From Globisporangium splendens (taxonomy: Eukaryota; Oomycota; Peronosporomycetes; Pythiales; Pythiaceae), in NCBI GenBank assembly GCA_006386115.1, contig VFIW01000063.1, forward strand, positions 62,001 through 126,000: a stretch of DNA of 64,000 nt, given 5' to 3'. The notes below the pieces were generated by a model that did no database searches, was not told where the DNA came from, and saw nothing but the letters and a program-made list of their open reading frames with translations. Shown in pieces: positions 51,604 through 61,382 of this stretch. Position numbers and translations under genes: made by a program. Within the stretch, counting starts at the first letter, position 1. Each line of letters begins with the position of its first letter.

Positions 51604-53584
51604 CCTCGTCTTTTTGGTGTTGTTGAAATGTGCCAAATGCGCGGTGCTGTGCCAGATCAATGCTCATGATTCTGGCTGTGACGTTGTGCCATAAACAATT
51701 CCGTAACTTCAGAAAAATGCACCAATCATCATAAAGAAAATAGAAGAACAGTAGTCCGATAGGGTAAAAACACTTTGTCGGTCAATTATTTTGACGAATG
51801 AAACAGCAAACCTATCCAATAGCATATAGAAGCCATTGCTGATCTGATGCCGTCACTTCAAGTACAAAAAAACCTAGTGCGATGCGGATCTTCTTGTTGG
51901 TGTTTGTGGAGGTTGCGAGCTGTCGACTGCACAGAGAAGATGACACTGCGTGTGATATTCCGTGTCAAGAGAGCACCTTGAGAGTGATTTTTCCATTGCC
52001 GACGTAATGGGAGGTCGAGACCGAAGAGTACACCTGATGCCATGCACTTGGAAGACAGACGACCATCTGGTAAAGATACGTTGCTTCCCAGCAGAGATGG
52101 CGATAGGTTTCGATGGCGGGACAGTCGTGGACGCAGTAGTGTAGATTGTCGCCACCGTTTCTCCAAAAAGAGTATTGTACCAGAAAGGTTCGTCACCGAT
52201 TCGAATTGTGCTATCGAGTGTGCATGAAGAGATGAACCGACGGAGATCCTGGGTGTGATGCTGTAGTTGCGAGGCTGAAGGAGTGGCGGAGTGTCGTGGC
52301 GGAGGAACGGGTGCTGCCTCAGAAGAGCCCTGCTGCGGAAGAGTGTTTTGTAGATTATCTTGGATGGGATCTCGTGGAACCAGTGAGTCTTGGCGGAGGC
52401 GTGCCACGACCACGTGGATGCTTGTAATTTCTGAGTGACTTGTGCTATGCCGACGCCTGTGGTAGTGTTTGCTGCCATGTGCTGGAGTTTCAACGCTATA
52501 GAGAGTCCAATGGTAGATTCGTGATGGAATGTTTGGGAACCAATATCGCTTGGATGAAGTCGTGGCGTTCCATGGTCAAGTGCATTGAATTGGATGAGGT
52601 GCTCGTTCACTCCTGAAGGGAATAAGCTTGGGCTACCTGCGTGTGCATCTCTGAAAGGCAGCTCGACCTCCTCTGTATCCCACCGAAATGCAGCAATCAC
52701 GATGCTCTGGGCGAAGCCTCGTTCAGCATGGTTGCTGACCAACCACCTGCAGGTTGCGCGATGGGATGCGCGGCAGACTCGCGCCGCCGTCGGCAAGACC
52801 GATCAATCGCGGTCCGCGTGGCCACGAGCTGCTAGACGTTCGGTGCCAGATAACTCATGCTGAATGACGCCGCGAATTGGCGTAAAATCGAGAAGCAGGT
52901 TCGAGAACAATTGGTGGAGGAGTTGATGAGCCAGAGTGAATTACCTCGAGTGGCTAATCCATTTGGGTTATCAACTTTCGTTTAAGTAATCATATTGCAA
53001 ACGAGGAAAAGAGAACGATCGGCAAACCGTAACTTTAGCGAATAGACAACTGCATTCGGTTCGGAAAACATTCTCAATAAGCCTATCACGCAACTGTCAT
53101 CCAACCACTCCTACATTCATTTCCAGAAATCGTAGTACTCATTATAGTACGATAAACTCTAAACAGTGAGCTTCTATTTCCACCAAAACATCACATTTTA
53201 CATTTCAGACACAATTGCTTTGAAAAACGATTACCTCATTACACCAGTGACATAATCCATCCCAATCTGAGTGATGGTCCCGATTACGAATACTCGTGCG
53301 ATCCGAATGTTTGTTTTACATGTTTGCCACCAATGGAATGCATTAATCTATGCATCACTTCTTTTCATTGGCAGAAATGTTATATTAAACTAAAGCGTTC
53401 TGCCGTTGGAAGATCCGAGGAGCTCTTCAATCGCGTGGACCAACGCCACTGACGAGGCGCCTGCTCCTCCCTCTGCTCATTCGCCAAGAAACCGCCTCGC
53501 GCTCAAGCGACTGCTCGTGCTGCTTGAGGCGTCCTTTACTGCAAAGAACTCCATCGGTTGGCTGGCGGCGCTTGACCGACTCCA
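51604..53584. other. Intergenic stretch between P450 copy 3 and the ABCC gene, with unidentified open frames
   Basis: Nearly 2 kb between two divergently transcribed genes. On the minus strand, overlapping open frames cover 51858-52796. One reads SIVIAAFRWDTEEVELPFRD and GSQTFHHESTIGLSIALKLQ; another reads LRRFISSCTLDSTIRIGDEP and FWYNTLFGETVATIYT. They look protein-like but switch frame and match no family I know, so they may be a decayed gene or retroelement piece. 52980-53400 is A/T-rich and presumably contains the ABCC promoter. Confidence 0.3.
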
Positions 53585-56500
53585 ATGGCGCCAGCGGACC
53601 ACAAGGACGAGAAGAAGCCGCTGCTGCTCGACAGCAAGCCGCTCCTGCATGACGGCGTCGCTGACGACCATGAACATGCGATCTGGGACCACAGCGACGG
53701 GCTCGGCGACCGGTACCCGTCGCAGTACTCGGGCGTCTGCGCGTCCGTGTTCTTCACGTGGGTCACGCCGCTCATGAAGCTCGGCAACGAGCGTCCGCTC
53801 GAGAGCGACGACCTCTACCAGTTGGATCCGTACAACCGCGCCGCGAATATCACGAGCCGCTTTGCGGGGAAGTGGGAGGCGCAGCGCCGCAAGAAGAACC
53901 CGAGCTTGGTTCGGGCGCTTGGCTCAGCGTTTGGCGTCAAGTTCGTGGTTGCGGGCTTCCTCAAGTTGATCCACGACTCACTCCAGTTCGTCGGACCGAT
54001 CATCATCAAGGACATCATTGCGTACTTAAGCGATCCGGACGCGCCTTTGTCGGAAGGACTCGCGTACGCCGGGGTGATCTTCGTGTCGGGCGTGATCCAA
54101 TCGTTTGCATTGCGTCAGTACTTCTTCTACTGCTTCGAGACGGGCATGCAATTCCGCAGTGCGATCGTCACAGCCGTGTTCAACAAATCGCTCGTGCTCT
54201 CGGCGTCTGCTCGCCAGAAGAAGACAACGGGTGAGATCACCAATCTCATGTCGATCGATGCTCAGCGGCTGCAGGAGCTCACGCCGTACTTGCACGGCGT
54301 GTGGTACGCTGCGTTCCAGATCGTCGTGTCGTGCTTCCTGCTCTGGAAGCAGATCGGCGTTGCCACGTTCGCTGGTGTCGCCGTGATCGTGCTCTTGATC
54401 CCGTTGATGGCGGTGATCTCGCGCGCCATGCGTAGTCTGCAGCAGAAGCTGATGAAAGTCAAGGACGAGCGCATCAAGATCTGCCACGAAGTACTCTCGG
54501 GTATTAAGGTGATCAAGATGAAGACTTGGGAGAACTCGTTTGCTCAGCGCGTGATGAAGTACCGTGACGACGAGCTCAGTCGTCTCCGCGTGTACGTCTT
54601 GGCGCAGAGTGGTTCGAACACGATCTTCACGATCGTGCCGGCGCTCGTGACGGTCGTGTCGTTTCTCACGTACGTTTTGTTGGGCAACACGTTGGATGTC
54701 GGCACGGCGCTCACGAGTCTTGCGCTTTTCAACATCCTTCGCTTCCCGCTCTTCATGCTCCCGCAAGTGATCAACAACATCGTTGAAGCGAGCGTGAGTT
54801 TCGAGCGTCTCAACAGCTTCTTCCTCGCTGAGGAGCGCACGAAAGTGGGTCCAGGCAACCTCAAGGACGTCGGTATCGCCGTGCAGAACGCAGACTTCAA
54901 GTGGGACGGCGTGGCGCCTGCTTCAGCGGCTTCGGAGTCCCCGAAAGACAAGGAAAGTGCCGCAAAGTCGGAGGAGCTCCCGGGTGTGCTTCAGCAAGCG
55001 GATACGCCGATTCTGCACAACATCTCGTTGAGTGCCAAGTCAGGTCAGCTGCACGCGATTGTCGGTCCTGTGGGTTGTGGCAAGTCGACTTTGTTGAGCG
55101 GTATCCTGGGCGATGCGCGCTGCAGCAACGGGAGCGTCGCGCTCCGAGGCTCCGTGGCGTATGTGTCGCAGCAGCCGTTCATCCAGAACGCGACGGTGCG
55201 CGAGAACATCACGTTTGGGCTCCCGTTTGACGCCGCACGGTATGAGAACGCGATCCGCGTGAGTTCGCTCAAGAAGGATCTCGCGATCCTGCCTGGCGGC
55301 GACCGCACTGAGATTGGCGAGAAGGGCATCAACCTAAGTGGCGGTCAGCGCACGCGTGTCGCGATCGCGCGCGCCGTGTACCAGGACGCCGACATTTACC
55401 TGCTCGACGACATCCTTTCAGCCGTTGACAGCCACGTGGGCAGCGACATTTTCGCCAACTGCGTCAAGAAGGCGCTGAAGAAGAAGCTCGTGCTGCTTGT
55501 GACCCACTCGCTGAGCTTCCTCAACCAGTGCGATAACATCATCGTGCTCTCGGAAGGCAAGATCGTCGAGCAGGGTTCGTACAAGTCGGTGATGGCGAAG
55601 AAGGGCATGCTTGCCCAGATGGTCTCGAACTACACGGAAAGCGACAAGGAGGAAAGTGGCGCCGAGTCCGACGACGTCGAGGCGGCTTTGGACAATGACA
55701 GCGAGAGCGAGAGCGACGACGACGGCAACCGATCGCGCTCGAGCAACGGACGCCGCTCGTCGCGAGTCTCGCGCGCGTCGTCCACGCGCAGTGACGACAG
55801 CCGCGACGGCGGTGATACCGGCGAGCAGCTCATGGTGGATGAAGACCGTTCGGTCGGCGACGTCGCGTGGCCAGTGTACCAGGCGTGGATCAACGCGTTC
55901 GGCGGTAACTTCGCGGGCTTCGTGGTCGTCATGGGGTTCGTGGCGGCGCAAGGCGTGACGCTACTGTCGACACTGTGGATCTCGTACTGGTCCGAGGAAG
56001 CGCAAAAGTACCCGGACTCGCAAATGTACTACGTGTACGTGTACATGGCGCTGAACGGCGTGGCCGCAGTCACGATGTTTGTGCGCACGCTGCTGCTGTA
56101 CTTTGGCTCGCTGCACGCCAGTCGCTTGCTGTTTGACGGTCTCCTCAAGCGCGTACTGCGTGCGCCGATCGCCTTCTTTGACACGACGCCGCTCGGTCGC
56201 ATCGTGAACCGCATGTCTAAGGACATCTACACGGTCGACGAGAGCATCCCGTCGACGTGGATCGGACTCATGAGCACGATGGTGAGTGTGCTCGTGACGC
56301 TGTTCACGATCTCGTACATCACGCCAGCGTTCATGGTCATCCTCGCGCCGGTGATCGCGAGCTACTACGTCTCGCAGCGCTACTTCATCAAGACGTCGCG
56401 CGAACTGCAGCGCCTGGACTCGATCTCGCGCTCGCCGATCTTTGCGTTGCTCTCGGAGACGCTCGACGGTCTCTCGACGATCCGTGCCTACGGAGTCGAG

Positions 56501-57607
56501 GACAAGTTCACGGGTCGCAACGAGATGCTCTTGGACCGTAACCAGCGCGCGTATTTTTTGAACTTTTCCGTCAACTGCTGGCTGGCGCTGCGTCTCGAGT
56601 TTGTCGGCACGGTGATCGCGTCTGGCGCGGCGTTGGCGGCGGTGCTCGCTCACGGTACGAACGGCGCGCAGGGAGCTGCTTTCGCGGGTCTCGTCGGTGT
56701 GTCGTTGACGTACGCGTTCAGCGTGACGCAGTCGCTCAACTGGACTGTGCGCATGATCAGTCAGCTGCAGACCCAGATGGTCTCAGTCGAGCGCATCAAG
56801 ACGTACTCGGAGATGCCTGTGGAAGGCGCGCTTGAGAGCCGCGCGGACCAGAAACCCAGCTTCGACTGGCCGACTGCCGGCGCCATCCAGTTCAACCAAG
56901 TGAGCCTGCGCTACCGTCCAGGTCTTCCACGTGTCCTTCGTAGCCTCACGTTCTCGGTGAAGCCACAGGAAAAGATCGGCGTCGTGGGTCGTACTGGCGC
57001 CGGCAAGAGCAGTCTCATTGTGGCACTCATGCGACTCACGGAGCTCGACGCCGGGAACATCGTGATCGACGGCGTGGACATCAGCAAGATCGGGCTTCAC
57101 GACCTGCGCGCCAAGATCGCGATCATCCCGCAGGACCCCGTGCTGTTCTCGGGCACGGTACGCTCGAACCTCGATCCGTTTGACCAGTACTCGGACGAGC
57201 AGATCTGGACGTCGATCAAGCGCGCGCAGTTGCACTCGGCCGTAGCCTCGTTGGACGACGTTGTGGATGAAAAGGGCACGAACTTCAGTGTGGGCGAGCG
57301 CCAGTTGCTGTCGATCGCGCGTGCGCTGCTGAAGCGCTCCAAGGTGATCCTGATGGACGAGGCCACGGCGTCGATCGACACGGAGACGGACCGCAAGATC
57401 CAGGAGAGCATCCGCGTCGAATTCAAGGACTGCACGTGCCTCACGGTCGCGCACCGCATCAACACGATCCTGGACGCCGACCGCATCCTCGTCATGGAGC
57501 GCGGCACCGTGGCTGAGTACGGACCTCCGGCTGAGCTGCAGAAGAAGACCGACGGCATCTTCAAGTCGCTCGTAGACCACTGGCGCCAGAGCAACGACAA
57601 GGAGTAA
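53585..57607 (+). CDS. ABCC/MRP-type full ABC transporter
   Basis: 1340 residues from MAPADHKDEKKPLLLDSKPL, without introns. Order TMD1-NBD1-TMD2-NBD2 and no N-terminal TMD0, as in short MRPs. It opens with the ABCC signature region SVFFTWVTPLMKLGNERPLE. NBD1 has Walker A GPVGCGKST (about 493), LSGGQRTRVAIARA and Walker B IYLLDDILSAVD. The linker is very acidic/Ser-rich and probably phosphorylated (ESDDVEAALDNDSESESDDD). NBD2 has GRTGAGKSSL (about 1134), a signature reading FSVGERQLLSIARA and Walker B VILMDEATASID. In NBD1 the residue after Walker B is Asp (LLDD), as in ABCC proteins, making that site catalytically weak. It exports organic anions or glutathione conjugates from the plasma or vacuolar membrane; substrate unknown. 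Confidence 0.95.
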   Translation: MAPADHKDEKKPLLLDSKPLLHDGVADDHEHAIWDHSDGLGDRYPSQYSGVCASVFFTWVTPLMKLGNERPLESDDLYQLDPYNRAANITSRFAGKWEAQRRKKNPSLVRALGSAFGVKFVVAGFLKLIHDSLQFVGPIIIKDIIAYLSDPDAPLSEGLAYAGVIFVSGVIQSFALRQYFFYCFETGMQFRSAIVTAVFNKSLVLSASARQKKTTGEITNLMSIDAQRLQELTPYLHGVWYAAFQIVVSCFLLWKQIGVATFAGVAVIVLLIPLMAVISRAMRSLQQKLMKVKDERIKICHEVLSGIKVIKMKTWENSFAQRVMKYRDDELSRLRVYVLAQSGSNTIFTIVPALVTVVSFLTYVLLGNTLDVGTALTSLALFNILRFPLFMLPQVINNIVEASVSFERLNSFFLAEERTKVGPGNLKDVGIAVQNADFKWDGVAPASAASESPKDKESAAKSEELPGVLQQADTPILHNISLSAKSGQLHAIVGPVGCGKSTLLSGILGDARCSNGSVALRGSVAYVSQQPFIQNATVRENITFGLPFDAARYENAIRVSSLKKDLAILPGGDRTEIGEKGINLSGGQRTRVAIARAVYQDADIYLLDDILSAVDSHVGSDIFANCVKKALKKKLVLLVTHSLSFLNQCDNIIVLSEGKIVEQGSYKSVMAKKGMLAQMVSNYTESDKEESGAESDDVEAALDNDSESESDDDGNRSRSSNGRRSSRVSRASSTRSDDSRDGGDTGEQLMVDEDRSVGDVAWPVYQAWINAFGGNFAGFVVVMGFVAAQGVTLLSTLWISYWSEEAQKYPDSQMYYVYVYMALNGVAAVTMFVRTLLLYFGSLHASRLLFDGLLKRVLRAPIAFFDTTPLGRIVNRMSKDIYTVDESIPSTWIGLMSTMVSVLVTLFTISYITPAFMVILAPVIASYYVSQRYFIKTSRELQRLDSISRSPIFALLSETLDGLSTIRAYGVEDKFTGRNEMLLDRNQRAYFLNFSVNCWLALRLEFVGTVIASGAALAAVLAHGTNGAQGAAFAGLVGVSLTYAFSVTQSLNWTVRMISQLQTQMVSVERIKTYSEMPVEGALESRADQKPSFDWPTAGAIQFNQVSLRYRPGLPRVLRSLTFSVKPQEKIGVVGRTGAGKSSLIVALMRLTELDAGNIVIDGVDISKIGLHDLRAKIAIIPQDPVLFSGTVRSNLDPFDQYSDEQIWTSIKRAQLHSAVASLDDVVDEKGTNFSVGERQLLSIARALLKRSKVILMDEATASIDTETDRKIQESIRVEFKDCTCLTVAHRINTILDADRILVMERGTVAEYGPPAELQKKTDGIFKSLVDHWRQSNDKE

Positions 57608-58158
57608 GTAGGAGCGCGTACAGAGAGGGGAACGAAGTTCATGACAGCGAGCGAAAGCAGCAGTTTGTCGGTTGTTTCGTAGATAAATTCACATAAAACC
57701 CAAGAAATAAATGCACGAATTGTATCTCGTCGAGAATTGTCCTCATAAATTCTGCAAGGTCTCGCACCAACTGGCAGGCAATTGCACAGATCTCCAGCTC
57801 GGAATCTCTCAGCCAAGATGTTCATCCGAGCTCTCTCGTCCGTTTTCGCTGTAGTCGTGTGCAATTGCCACATGGAGCTCGGAGCGCACTCGATTGTTCA
57901 CTTGATGCTGCAGCTCGCATCGAGAACGAATAGCAATCGTTGGCAAATGCAGCAATGAAGTGCTTCAAAGAAGCACAAATGCGCAACAGTTTCTGGGATG
58001 CTGTCGCCCACAATGTGCTGATGATCTGTGACCGAGCCAAGCACACACTCAAGTAAAAGTAGAGAATTCCTCATTTGCAAATCTGTTGGCGCAAAACGTA
58101 CCCTATGCATGCAAACGATGCTCTTGCTGTTTCGCTACTCTTCCGCAAGATAGTTTTA
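57608..58158. other. Convergent 3' region between ABCC and PRP2 genes
   Basis: 551 bp between two stop codons on opposite strands. It includes possible polyadenylation signals (AATAAA at 57705-57710 for the ABCC gene). A 58-70-codon minus-strand frame (MRNSLLLLECVLGSVTDHQH) has no recognised motif. No RNA gene was identified. Confidence 0.35.
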
Positions 58159-61056
58159 TCATGCACCCGCCGCTCGACCCGTGTTCTTCGGCATCTTCTT
58201 GTTGCGTGAATCCTCGATTTCTTTGGTCTTGTAGTAATGCGGCGCCAATTCCGTGAGCCACTCGGACTTGATCGGGATCACATTGCGCATGTACTCCTTC
58301 GTGGTGAACGCGAGCTCGTGGTACACGACCCATCTCGGCACTTCCTCCAGCTTGATGAGGCACGAACTCGGGTGGATGTACACCGAGTGAGCCTGCTTCA
58401 CAGTCTTGTAGTGGCCTGAGTTGTCCAATTTCGCCGTGTTGTAAAAGTACCCGGCACAGATGGCCTTGCGGATCACTTCGTGGTCCGTGCGGTTGCTCTT
58501 CCGCTCCAGTTCGACGCGATCACAGAGTCCCTCGAGCTGTTCGCGCACGTCTCGTGCAGTCTTCAGCGACCGCATGATCACAAAATTCTCGTACGTCCAC
58601 TGCGTCGAGTAGTTGGTCTCGACCCACTGGTTGTACACGTTCATGAGCGTGATGTGGTCGCCACCACCACCTCGTGCGAAATTCAGACGCGCATTGTCGG
58701 CGTGCACAGCCTTGTCCTTTGGGCGATAGAAGATCGAGTTGTTCACACTGAGCATGGCGCACACCGTCATGATCTCTTCAGTGCAACCAAATTTCTCGGA
58801 TGCGACGAGCGCCTTCGACATCATTGGGTCCAGGGGAAACTCTGCCATTCTTCGCCCCAGCTTCGTCAGTTCACCACGGTCGTTCAATGCGCCTAGCGCG
58901 TACAATTGCTCGAGCGATCGGATCAACGCCTTCTCCGGAGGCGGATCCATAAAATCAAAGTTCAACAAGTCGTTCACTCCGAGCGACTTCATCAGCAGCA
59001 CGACGCTGCCCAAGTTCGTTCGCTGGATCTCCGGCACCGTGTTCTCATCCAACTCGTTCTTGTACGACCATGCCGTGTACAACCGAAAGCACTTGCCTGG
59101 CGCCGTTCTTCCTGCGCGGCCAGCGCGTTGGTTCGCCATGGCTTGTGACACAGGGGCTACGAGCAGTGATTCCATCCCCGTTTGCGCGTTGTAGTTGGTT
59201 TGCTTGCAAAAGCCCGTGTCAATAACGTAACAGATCCCATTGATCGTCAGCGAGGTCTCGGCAATATTGGTACTGAGCACCACTTTCCGCGCACCATCGG
59301 GGGTCGGTTCAAACACTTGAGCTTGCCGCTCGGACGGCAGCGTGGCGTAGATCGGTCGAATCAGGAGCTCTCGTATCCGCGACCCGAGACCGCGGGTTCG
59401 CTGCAATAATATCTCTTCCGCGGCTTCAATCTCTTCTTGACCTGTGAAAAACACGAGGATATCTCCCAGTGGTTGTGTGATATGAATTTGCAGCACAGTC
59501 ACGATCGCTGCGTCCAAGTAATCAGCTTCGGGTGCCTTCGTGTACAAAATATCGACAGGGAACATGCGACCAGGAATCTTGAAAATCGGCGCGTCGTCAA
59601 AGTACTCGCTGAACTTGGTCGCATCGAGCGTCGCACTCGCAATGATGATCTTGATGTCGTCTCGGAAGCGCGCGATATCTTTGATCAGACCAAACAGGAT
59701 ATCGGTGCTCAGCGTGCGTTCGTGGGCTTCGTCGATGATCATGACGCTATACGACTTGAGATCCGGCTCGGTCAGGAACTCACGCAGCAGCATACCATCG
59801 GTCATGTACTTGATCACAGTCTTCTCCGTCGTGCAGTCCTCGAAACGAATCGAGTACCCGACTTCGTTGCCCAGCTTCACGTCCATTTCCTGTGCCACAC
59901 GCGCCGCGACACTCATGGCAGCGACTCGACGAGGCTGCGTGCAGCCGATCTTTCCCAGCTCCGAGTACCCGACTTCATGGAGATACTGTGGGATCTGCGT
60001 CGTCTTGCCCGACCCGGTCTCGCCCTCGATAATGATCACCGAGTAATTCCGGATCGCCTCGAGCAGCTGCTCGCGATACGCGTAGATCGGCAATTTCTTT
60101 CGTCCTTCCTGGATCGACAGATTCTTGGACTCTTCCATTTTCTCACGCGCTTCCTTGATATCAGCTTCGCTCACGTGCTTGCCCGAGAGCATTTGCTGCG
60201 AGATAAAGTCGATCTGGTCGTCAAACACGTAGTCGTACTCGGGTTCGGCGTCTCTCCGCTTTGCCTTATCCTTGGCGCCGAATTTAGACTTCGCCATTTT
60301 CACCTGGGTCTCCTCCCACACTTCCTGCTCCGTGCGGAACATTTCCTCTTCTTCGTACCGGTCAGTGAGTAGATCCTCTTTCTTGCGCACGCGGTTGCCC
60401 TCGTCGTCGACCTCTTCGTACGAGTCTGGGATCTGGTATCCGTCGAGGGTCTCTTTCTTCGAGCGCGCCTTCGCCGTCTCGAGAATGCGCTGATTCAGCA
60501 CCATCTGCTGCCGCTCCTTTTCCGTACGATCGCTCTCGTCGAAGAGCTCACTCTCATCCTTCAACTGATATTCGAGCAGCTCCAACTCCTTCTCTTCTCG
60601 CTTCTTCAAGTACTCTTGTCGCGAGAGCTCGCGCAATCGCGCCAATTTATCATTTAACGCAGACGATTCGGTGGCCACTGCGCCGCGGGTTGACAACTGC
60701 GCGATCTCGTCCTTCGTGAGCCCGCCATTTCGCGCCGCGCCTTCGTCTGCGTCGTCGCCCTCACGACGCCTCTTGCGCGTGCGCTCGTCGTCTCGTTTGC
60801 GCAACCGCTCTTCGAACGCTTCGCGCTCCTCGCGGTCCTGCTTGCGCGCGCGCTCGTCCTCCGAGAGATCGTCTGTGTCATCGCCCGCCGCCGCGGCGTC
60901 GAAACGCTTCTTCGTGCGGTGGTCGTGGATCACGACGACCTCCTGATCGTCGTCGCTGGCGCCGCCGCTGCTGCCTGCGCGCGTGCGCGTCTTGCGCTCG
61001 CGTCGGCTGCGCCGCGCAAAGCCGTCGTCCTTCCATCCGCCGCTGCTCTTCTCCAT
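58159..61056 (-). CDS. DHX16: DEAH-box spliceosomal ATPase PRP2/DHX16
   Basis: 965 residues from [20 protein letters not shown], intronless. PRP2 drives the ATP-dependent remodelling of the Bact spliceosome before the first catalytic step. The N-terminal 330 residues are charged and coiled-coil-like ([20 protein letters not shown]) with the conserved family block [20 protein letters not shown] and [10 protein letters not shown]. Helicase core: [15 protein letters not shown] (motif I, about 342), [15 protein letters not shown] (Ia), [11 protein letters not shown] (II, about 438), SATLD (III), [11 protein letters not shown] (V) and QRAGRAGRT (VI). Winged-helix, ratchet and OB-fold regions follow, with [20 protein letters not shown] close to the end. 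The [15 protein letters not shown] block and C-terminus fit PRP2/DHX16 better than PRP22, PRP16 or PRP43. Human DHX16 is 1041 residues. Confidence 0.92.
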   Translation of the reverse strand: MEKSSGGWKDDGFARRSRRERKTRTRAGSSGGASDDDQEVVVIHDHRTKKRFDAAAAGDDTDDLSEDERARKQDREEREAFEERLRKRDDERTRKRRREGDDADEGAARNGGLTKDEIAQLSTRGAVATESSALNDKLARLRELSRQEYLKKREEKELELLEYQLKDESELFDESDRTEKERQQMVLNQRILETAKARSKKETLDGYQIPDSYEEVDDEGNRVRKKEDLLTDRYEEEEMFRTEQEVWEETQVKMAKSKFGAKDKAKRRDAEPEYDYVFDDQIDFISQQMLSGKHVSEADIKEAREKMEESKNLSIQEGRKKLPIYAYREQLLEAIRNYSVIIIEGETGSGKTTQIPQYLHEVGYSELGKIGCTQPRRVAAMSVAARVAQEMDVKLGNEVGYSIRFEDCTTEKTVIKYMTDGMLLREFLTEPDLKSYSVMIIDEAHERTLSTDILFGLIKDIARFRDDIKIIIASATLDATKFSEYFDDAPIFKIPGRMFPVDILYTKAPEADYLDAAIVTVLQIHITQPLGDILVFFTGQEEIEAAEEILLQRTRGLGSRIRELLIRPIYATLPSERQAQVFEPTPDGARKVVLSTNIAETSLTINGICYVIDTGFCKQTNYNAQTGMESLLVAPVSQAMANQRAGRAGRTAPGKCFRLYTAWSYKNELDENTVPEIQRTNLGSVVLLMKSLGVNDLLNFDFMDPPPEKALIRSLEQLYALGALNDRGELTKLGRRMAEFPLDPMMSKALVASEKFGCTEEIMTVCAMLSVNNSIFYRPKDKAVHADNARLNFARGGGGDHITLMNVYNQWVETNYSTQWTYENFVIMRSLKTARDVREQLEGLCDRVELERKSNRTDHEVIRKAICAGYFYNTAKLDNSGHYKTVKQAHSVYIHPSSCLIKLEEVPRWVVYHELAFTTKEYMRNVIPIKSEWLTELAPHYYKTKEIEDSRNKKMPKNTGRAAGA

Positions 61057-61382
61057 CGTTTATTGTGGCTTGTTGGTTGATCCTGCAAGTATGGGGTTGG
61101 TGAAGCGGATGCGAACTTAACTACAGATGAACGCGCACCTACCGCAGTATGTCGCCGTAATATTAGAGAGTGCAATAGTACTTCGTACCTCAAAATACAT
61201 TGTACGCTCGAGTGTTCAAGATGAGTTCGAGGTGGTTTCTGGAATAGGTATCTATTCTGTTGTTAACGGTACTGCTAAAATATGAATTTTGAAGGAATTG
61301 GTTGCTTCAGTTATCCGTGACGTATCATGTTGGTTGTTAACAACTGCGTGTTGCAGAAGACCGACCACACAAGAAAGGGAAA
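61057..61382. promoter_or_regulatory. Divergent promoter region between PRP2 and the low-complexity gene
   Basis: 326 bp between the start codons of two divergently transcribed genes. It must contain both promoters if no untranslated exon lies elsewhere. A/T-rich at about 61180-61330. No specific motif is claimed. Confidence 0.4.

Noticed and set aside
51858..52796. 313-codon minus-strand frame between P450 copy 3 and ABCC
   Set aside because: Protein-like stretches appear alternately in two frames and no family is recognised; described as a possible relic, not called as a gene.
54026..54766. Minus-strand frames of 177-265 codons inside the ABCC gene (54026-57580)
   Set aside because: His/Arg/Glu-rich composition typical of the complement of GC-biased third positions; the sense frame is a complete ABCC protein.
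57608..58158. Possible small nucleolar RNA because of TGATGA near 58018
   Set aside because: No clear D box, guide or terminal stem could be made out; a single TGATGA is expected by chance.
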